A stretch of 12,298 bases of DNA from NCBI GenBank assembly GCA_026989405.1, contig JALSJL010000381.1:1-12298 (forward strand), in the 5' to 3' direction. This DNA comes from Marinosulfonomonas sp. Its GTDB lineage: Bacteria; Pseudomonadota; Alphaproteobacteria; Rhodobacterales; Rhodobacteraceae. A program made the position numbers and the translations under genes. The notes below the pieces were generated by a model, which was not told where the DNA came from, did not search any database, and saw nothing but the letters and a program-made list of their open reading frames with translations. Shown here in pieces: positions 7,648 through 12,298 of this stretch (its first letter is position 1; every line of letters begins with the position of its first letter).

Positions 7648-10092
7648 ATGGCACAGGTTCCCGACCACGCACGCGTGGTCATCATCGGCGGTGGCGTGAT
7701 CGGTTGTTCCGTGGCCTATCACCTTGCGAAACTCGGCTGGAAGGACATTGTCCTACTGGAGCGGAAACAGCTGACCAGCGGCACCACATGGCATGCCGCC
7801 GGGCTGATCGGCCAGTTGCGGGCGACGGCCACGATGACGCGACTGGCGAAATACAGCGCCGACCTTTACGCCGGGCTGGAAACCGAGACCGGCGTTGCCA
7901 CCGGCATGCGTCGTTGCGGTTCGATCACCGTGGCCCTTACGCCAGAGCGGGACGAAGAACTTGCGCGCCAGGCGTCGATGGCGCGGGCTTTTGGTGTGGA
8001 GGTCGACCGGATCAGCCCGTCCGATATCAGCGCGCGCTATGAGCATCTGAACACCGAGGGCGTGGTTTCGGGCGTGTTCATCCCGTCCGACGGACAGGGC
8101 GACCCGGCCAATATTGCCTTGGCAATGGCCAAGGGAGCGCGGCAGTTGGGGGCCTGCATTCTGGAGCGGGTGCGGGTCACGGGCATCGGCTGCAACAGGC
8201 GTCAGGTGACCGGCGTTGACTGGGAAAGCGGCGACGATAGCGGGACGCTGGCAGCCGATGCGGTTGTCAATTGCGCCGGCATGTGGGGCCATGAGGTCGG
8301 GCGCATGGCCGGGGTCAACGTGCCGCTTCAGGCCTGCGAGCACTTTTACGTCGTGACCGAACCGATAGCGGGGCTGAACCGGTTGCCCGTGCTGCGGGTG
8401 CCTGATGAGTGCGCCTATTACAAGGAGGACGCGGGCAAATTGCTGCTGGGAGCTTTTGAGCCGAATGCCAAGCCCTGGGGGATGGCGGGCATTCCGGAGG
8501 ATTTCGAGTTTGACCAGTTGCCCGAGGATTTCAACCATTTCGAGCCAATCCTGGAAGCCGCCGTGAACCGCGTGCCGCTGTTGGCCAAAGCTGGCATTCA
8601 CACCTTTTTTAACGGCCCCGAAAGCTTTACGCCCGACGATGCCTATCACCTCGGACGGGCCCCGGAGCTCGACAACTACTGGGTTGCCGCGGGCTTCAAC
8701 TCGATCGGCATCCAGAGCGCAGGGGGCGCGGGCATGGCGCTGGCGCAATGGATGGACAGCGGCGAAAAACCGTTTGACCTGGGCGACGTGGACATCGCGC
8801 GGATGCAACCGTTTCAGGGCAACCGGCGCTATCTGGTCGAACGCTCCCGCGAAACGCTTGGCCTGCTGTATGCCGATCATTTCCCGTTCCGCCAGAAAAC
8901 CACGGCCCGCGGCATTCGGCGCACGCCCTTTCACGAACACCTGAAGGCCCGCGGTGCGGTGTTCGGCGAAAGCGCCGGCTGGGAGCGGGCCAACTGGTTT
9001 GCCGAGGCGGACCAGGAACGCGCATACCGCTACAGCTGGAAACGCCAGAACTGGTTCGACAATGCCGCGCGCGAGCATATGGCAACGCGCCAGAATGTCG
9101 GGATGTATGACATGACCAGTTTCGGCAAGATTCGCGTCGAGGGGCCAGATGCCGAACGGTTCCTGAACCGCCTGTGCGGCAACGATGTCGCGGTGCCGGT
9201 TGGGCGCATCATTTACACCCAGTTTCTCAACAGCCGCGGCGGGATCGAGGCCGACGTGACGGTCACACGGCTTTCCGAAAGCGCTTATCTGGTGGTCACA
9301 CCCTCGACCACCCGACTGGCGGATCAGACGTGGCTTGAGCGTCACCGCGGCGAAGATCGCGTTGTGATCGTGGATGTGACCAACAACGAAGCGGTGCTTG
9401 CGGTGATGGGGCCGAAGGCACGCGGTCTGATGCAGGCCGTGTCGCCCAATGACTTTGGCAACCAGTCCAACCCGTTTGGCACCGCGCAGCAGATCGAGAT
9501 CGGCCTGGGGCTGGCCCGGGCGCACCGCATTTCCTACGTCGGCGAACTCGGCTGGGAGCTCTACATCCCCGCCGACATGTCCGCGCATGTGTTCGAAACG
9601 CTGATCGAGGCGGGCGAGGCATTTGACCTCAGGCTTTGCGGCATGCACATGATGGACAGTTGCCGGATCGAAAAGGCATTTCGCCATTTCGGCCATGATA
9701 TTTCCTGCGAAGACCATGTGCTGGAAGCAGGATTGGGCTTTGCCGTGAAAACCTCGAAACCGGCGTTCATCGGGCGCGAGGCCGTGCTGCGAAAGCGTGA
9801 CGAGGGTCTGGCGCGCCGGCTGCTGCAATTCCGGTTGGCCGACCCCGGGCCGATGCTCTACCACAACGAACCGATCCTGCGTGACGGCCAGGTGGTCGGG
9901 CACCTGACATCAGGCGCATACGGCCACTTCCTGGGGGCGGCCATCGGGCTGGGCTATGTCCCTTGCGCAGGAGAAACCGTCTCGTCGGTGCTTGCGTCGC
10001 GCTACCAGATCGAAGTGGCCGGGCAACATGTGGACTGCGAAGCATCGCTGCGCCCGCTCTACGACCCGCAGGGCGAACGGATGAAAGCCTGA
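7648..10092 (+). CDS. FAD-dependent dehydrogenase with GcvT domain (DMGDH/sarcosine dehydrogenase-like)
   Basis: This 814-residue protein matches the dimethylglycine/sarcosine dehydrogenase architecture: a DAO-type FAD domain, a middle FAO_M-like segment, then GcvT-like aminomethyltransferase domains. The Rossmann motif GGGVIG is at 14-19. TWHAAG (47-52) places His49 where the mammalian enzymes attach FAD covalently (inferred by similarity). The C-terminal half, from about residue 435, shows MYDMTSFGKI (about 485), GELGWELYIP (about 632) and RIEKAFRHFG, typical of folate-binding GcvT folds. Such enzymes oxidatively demethylate N-methyl amines and pass the one-carbon unit to tetrahydrofolate. 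The actual substrate cannot be read from sequence, and the genus of FAD-GcvT proteins is large in roseobacters. AAGGGG (7635-7640) lies 7 nt before the ATG. A 208-bp spacer with a hairpin separates it from soeC, so it is probably a separate transcript. Confidence 0.85.
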   Translation: MAQVPDHARVVIIGGGVIGCSVAYHLAKLGWKDIVLLERKQLTSGTTWHAAGLIGQLRATATMTRLAKYSADLYAGLETETGVATGMRRCGSITVALTPERDEELARQASMARAFGVEVDRISPSDISARYEHLNTEGVVSGVFIPSDGQGDPANIALAMAKGARQLGACILERVRVTGIGCNRRQVTGVDWESGDDSGTLAADAVVNCAGMWGHEVGRMAGVNVPLQACEHFYVVTEPIAGLNRLPVLRVPDECAYYKEDAGKLLLGAFEPNAKPWGMAGIPEDFEFDQLPEDFNHFEPILEAAVNRVPLLAKAGIHTFFNGPESFTPDDAYHLGRAPELDNYWVAAGFNSIGIQSAGGAGMALAQWMDSGEKPFDLGDVDIARMQPFQGNRRYLVERSRETLGLLYADHFPFRQKTTARGIRRTPFHEHLKARGAVFGESAGWERANWFAEADQERAYRYSWKRQNWFDNAAREHMATRQNVGMYDMTSFGKIRVEGPDAERFLNRLCGNDVAVPVGRIIYTQFLNSRGGIEADVTVTRLSESAYLVVTPSTTRLADQTWLERHRGEDRVVIVDVTNNEAVLAVMGPKARGLMQAVSPNDFGNQSNPFGTAQQIEIGLGLARAHRISYVGELGWELYIPADMSAHVFETLIEAGEAFDLRLCGMHMMDSCRIEKAFRHFGHDISCEDHVLEAGLGFAVKTSKPAFIGREAVLRKRDEGLARRLLQFRLADPGPMLYHNEPILRDGQVVGHLTSGAYGHFLGAAIGLGYVPCAGETVSSVLASRYQIEVAGQHVDCEASLRPLYDPQGERMKA

Positions 10093-10123
10093 AGCGGGAC
10101 CGTTGGCACCGGGGCCACGCGCG

Positions 10124-11542
10124 TCAGCCGCGGTTGTAGATATCTTCGTAGCGGATGATGTCATCTTCGCCGAGATAGCTGCCTGTCTGCACTTCGATCA
10201 GATACATCGGCTCCTGGCCCCGGTTTTCCATCCGATGCACCGCGCCAAGCGGGATGTAGACCGATTCATTGGCTTTCAGGGTCCTGACGTCCTTGTCGAC
10301 CGTCACAAGCGCTTCGCCGGCAACAACCACCCAATGCTCGGCCCGGTGTTTGTGCGACTGCAGGCTCAGAACACCGCCGGGCTTGACCATGATCCGCTTG
10401 ACCTGGAAATTATCGCTGATGCACAGCGATTCATACCACCCCCAGGGGCGGTGGAAACGCATATGGTCGTCGGCCTGGGCCACGTTGTCGGCCCGCAGGG
10501 TTTCAACCACATCCTTGACCTGCTGCGACTTGTCCATGTCGGCAACCAGCACCGCATCCCGGGTGGCAACCGCGACGATGTTTTTCAGCCCCAGCCCGAC
10601 CAGGCGCATCCCCTTGTCTTCGGAACGCAGGACGGTGTTTTCACAGTCCAGCGCCGTAACCGGCCCTTCACAAAGGGTTTCACCGGGCTCTTTCACCCTT
10701 GCATCGTGAAACGACGACCAGCTTCCCAGATCGGACCAGCCCGCATCCAGCGGAACGACAGATATGTCGTCGGCCTTTTCCATAACGGCATAGTCGATGG
10801 ATTCTGCCCGGACCGCACCATAGGGCTCTTTCGCGAGGCGCAGAAACCCGAGATCCATTTCGCCCTGCGCCAGCGCGGCTTCGCATGGCGCGACCATCTC
10901 GGGCGCATGGGCGCGAAAGGCGGCAATGATATCGGCAACCCGGAACAGGAAAATGCCGGCATTCCAAAGGTATCTGCCGGTTGCCAGCATCTCGACCGCC
11001 CGTTCGGCATCCGGTTTTTCGACGAACCGCTTCAAGGGTTCGGCCCCGCCGTTGTCCGGCGACGCCGCAAGTTCGAGGTAGCCAAATCCGGTTTCCGGCC
11101 GGTCCGGGGTCACGCCAAACGTCACCAGTTTTCCAGAGCGCGCCGCCTTTTCGCCGGCGGCGACGGCCGCAAGAAACCTGTCGGGCTGGTTGATCAGATG
11201 GTCCGACGGGGCCACAAGCATCAGCGCGTCGCCATCCTCGGCAAGCGACAGCGCCGCAGTCAGAACGGCCGGGGCGGTGTTGCGCCCGACCGGCTCAAGA
11301 ATGACCCGCGTGTCATTGATCCCGGCGGCGTCTGCCTGATCCCTGCAAATGAACCGAAAGTCTTCGGTTGTCATGATCAGCGGCGCGGCGAAGGAACCGC
11401 CAGACAGGCGCCGCAGCGTTTGCTGATAAAGGCTTTCCTCACCAACCAGGGGAGAGAACTGCTTGGGGAAAGCCTTGCGTGAACTCGGCCAAAGGCGGGT
11501 TCCGGACCCGCCGCACAAAACCACCGGATAAATCTGCGACAT
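10124..11542 (-). CDS. manC: Mannose-1-phosphate guanylyltransferase / mannose-6-phosphate isomerase
   Basis: This bifunctional 472-residue enzyme makes GDP-mannose from mannose-1-phosphate and GTP and interconverts fructose-6-phosphate and mannose-6-phosphate, supplying exopolysaccharide, LPS or capsule synthesis. The nucleotidyltransferase signature GGSGTRLWPSSR is at 11-22, EPVGRNTAPA at 83-92, FVEKP at 173-177 and WNAGIF at 193-198. The C-terminal type II isomerase cupin begins near HRPWGWYES (364-372), with KPGGVLSLQSHKHRAEHW (387-404) holding the metal-binding histidines. The length is standard and both halves look complete. The start fits the family (MSQIYPVVLCGG), but the best upstream SD-like bases (GGTGAGG) end only 2 nt before the ATG, an unusually short gap. 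It runs convergent to the FAD-GcvT gene with 31 bp between stops and no clear terminator. No polysaccharide genes flank it here. Confidence 0.95.
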   Translation of the reverse strand: MSQIYPVVLCGGSGTRLWPSSRKAFPKQFSPLVGEESLYQQTLRRLSGGSFAAPLIMTTEDFRFICRDQADAAGINDTRVILEPVGRNTAPAVLTAALSLAEDGDALMLVAPSDHLINQPDRFLAAVAAGEKAARSGKLVTFGVTPDRPETGFGYLELAASPDNGGAEPLKRFVEKPDAERAVEMLATGRYLWNAGIFLFRVADIIAAFRAHAPEMVAPCEAALAQGEMDLGFLRLAKEPYGAVRAESIDYAVMEKADDISVVPLDAGWSDLGSWSSFHDARVKEPGETLCEGPVTALDCENTVLRSEDKGMRLVGLGLKNIVAVATRDAVLVADMDKSQQVKDVVETLRADNVAQADDHMRFHRPWGWYESLCISDNFQVKRIMVKPGGVLSLQSHKHRAEHWVVVAGEALVTVDKDVRTLKANESVYIPLGAVHRMENRGQEPMYLIEVQTGSYLGEDDIIRYEDIYNRG

Positions 11543-11665
11543 AACCTCACCAATTCAGATCACATGGGCCAGAACCCGGAACGGGTCTGTCAGGGCCTGC
11601 ATAGCGCGTCCCCGGCCGCCGGCCAAGACTTGATCCGTTGCCCGGCACTCTGCCGAGGCGACAGC

Positions 11666-11728
11666 CAAAAACCGGGGATTTCCGACCTTTTGCGCACTAT
11701 ACAGAAACAAAAACCGGGCGCACCCGAC
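11666..11728. repeat. Paired operator-like direct repeat upstream of prpE and manC
   Basis: CAAAAACCGGG-N5-CCGAC occurs at 11666-11686 and again at 11708-11728, with sixteen fixed positions identical in both copies. Start-to-start distance is 42 bp, four helical turns. Each copy contains a CGG-N6-CCG dyad (CGGG-N4-CCCG in the second), as expected for a dimeric regulator site. A -10-like TATACA sits between the copies. The regulator is unknown. Confidence 0.45.
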
Positions 11729-11874
11729 AATGCCGCAAGCAAGAGCGGAATTCTCTGGCCAATTCGTCGGGCTGCCGGGGGCAACATTCTTCGCAAAACC
11801 CGTGGCCAAGCGAAAATCGGTTGCGTTGGCTGCGGCTTCGCGGCACCACGGGAATGTCGCCAACCGACCTCGAC

Positions 11875-11881
11875 AAGGGAG
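11875..11881 (+). promoter_or_regulatory. Ribosome binding site for the GTG start of prpE
   Basis: AAGGGAG ends 7 nt before GTG at 11889. It supports the GTG start, which gives a protein beginning VTYKDVYSKW, matching the usual PrpE N-terminus (translated with initiator Met). Confidence 0.75.
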
Positions 11882-11888
11882 TTTCGCC

Positions 11889-12298
11889 GTGACCTACAAG
11901 GACGTCTATTCAAAATGGCAGTCAGATCCGGAATCCTTCTGGATGGGAGAAGCCGAGAACATCGACTGGGTGCAAAAACCCAGCAAGGCTCTGTTCGATG
12001 AAAACGCCCCGATATATGACTGGTTTTCGGACGGGTTGGTGAACACCTGCTACAATGCAGTCGACCGGCATGTCGAAAACGGTCGGGGCGAGCAGGCCGC
12101 GATCATCTATGACAGCCCCGTCACCGGCGTCAAAGACAAGATTTCCTATGCCGCACTTCAAGACAGGGTCGCACGTCTCGCCGGTGCCCTGGCGGACAAG
12201 GGCGTTGGCAAGGGCGACCGCGTGGTCATCTACATGCCGATGGTGCCCGAAGCCCTGGTCGCCATGCTCGCGGTCACCCGGATCGGCGCGATTCATTC
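11889..12298 (+). CDS. prpE: Propionyl-CoA synthetase, N-terminal part (3' cut by window)
   Basis: This is an AMP-forming acyl-CoA synthetase that activates propionate with ATP and CoA to propionyl-CoA. Only 136 codons are visible, of roughly 630 expected. The N-terminal wording is diagnostic: NTCYNAVDRHVENGRGEQAA followed by IIYDSPVTG, and later GDRVVIYMPMVPEALVAMLA and RIGAIHS, which in PrpE precedes the FGGF segment. AMP- and CoA-binding motifs lie beyond the window. The start is GTG rather than ATG. Acetyl-CoA synthetase is the closest alternative, but the NTCYNAVDRHVENGRG block favours PrpE. Such enzymes may also activate acetate, the product of AckA, though the gene is divergent from manC and nothing ties it to the sulfonate module. 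Confidence 0.9.
   Translation, partial: MTYKDVYSKWQSDPESFWMGEAENIDWVQKPSKALFDENAPIYDWFSDGLVNTCYNAVDRHVENGRGEQAAIIYDSPVTGVKDKISYAALQDRVARLAGALADKGVGKGDRVVIYMPMVPEALVAMLAVTRIGAIH

Larger units (their letters stand above)
11543..11888. other. Divergent manC-prpE intergenic region
   Basis: This 346-bp region must hold the promoters of both divergent genes. Visible elements are a gapped direct repeat (described separately), a -10-like TATACA at 11698-11703 whose complement TATAGT reads toward manC, and an inverted pair GAATT (11748-11752) and AATTC (11761-11765). TTTTGCG (11688-11694) also has its complement CGCAAAA at 11792-11798. I found no convincing -35 at proper spacing, no RNA gene and no credible small coding sequence. 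Confidence 0.5.

Noticed and set aside
10093..10123. Bidirectional terminator between the convergent FAD-GcvT and manC genes
   Set aside because: Only a 4-bp TGGC/GCCA stem and no T run on either strand.
11564..12001. ATG-started open frame overlapping the prpE start
   Set aside because: It is out of frame with prpE, lacks recognisable sequence and overlaps a well-supported gene with its own ribosome binding site.

Overview
The window is high-GC, densely coded alphaproteobacterial DNA. The gene set (sulfoacetaldehyde acetyltransferase next to a cytoplasmic SoeABC-type sulfite dehydrogenase, and a DMGDH/sarcosine-dehydrogenase-like FAD-GcvT protein) and the protein wording fit a marine-type Rhodobacteraceae (roseobacter) genome. 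This placement comes from recalled family sequences; no search was run.

Region 1 (1-7439, all + strand) is a sulfonate-dissimilation module. xsc (5' end cut by the window edge) turns sulfoacetaldehyde, the common intermediate of taurine and isethionate breakdown, plus phosphate into acetyl phosphate and sulfite. ackA follows 2 bp later and would convert acetyl phosphate plus ADP into acetate and ATP. After 84 bp come soeA, soeB and soeC: a molybdopterin subunit without a Tat signal, a subunit with four 4Fe-4S clusters, and a membrane anchor. Together they would oxidise the toxic sulfite to sulfate on the cytoplasmic face and pass electrons to quinone. One stretch therefore covers both products of the C-S bond cleavage. 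The transporter and deaminase or dehydrogenase that feed the pathway are not in view and probably lie upstream.

Region 2 (7440-10092) holds a 208-bp spacer with a strong hairpin and a GCCTCCGGCGGGGATATTTT motif, then a large FAD-dependent dehydrogenase fused to a GcvT-like folate domain. Region 3 (10124-11542, - strand) is a bifunctional mannose-1-phosphate guanylyltransferase/mannose-6-phosphate isomerase, convergent with region 2. Region 4 (11543-12298) is a 346-bp divergent intergenic stretch with a repeated operator-like motif, then the first 136 codons of a GTG-started propionyl-CoA synthetase gene (prpE).

The most unusual structure is not a gene. A 95-bp nested palindromic element (1731-1825) lies in frame inside ackA and encodes a stretch unlike any acetate kinase I know. 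A second, weaker, repeat-like in-frame insert is in soeA (about 5109-5180). Four copies of an 11-bp tandem repeat fill the soeA-soeB gap. I saw no tRNA, rRNA, CRISPR array, transposase or phage gene. The metabolic system itself is known biochemistry; the repeat insertions are what deserve a second look.
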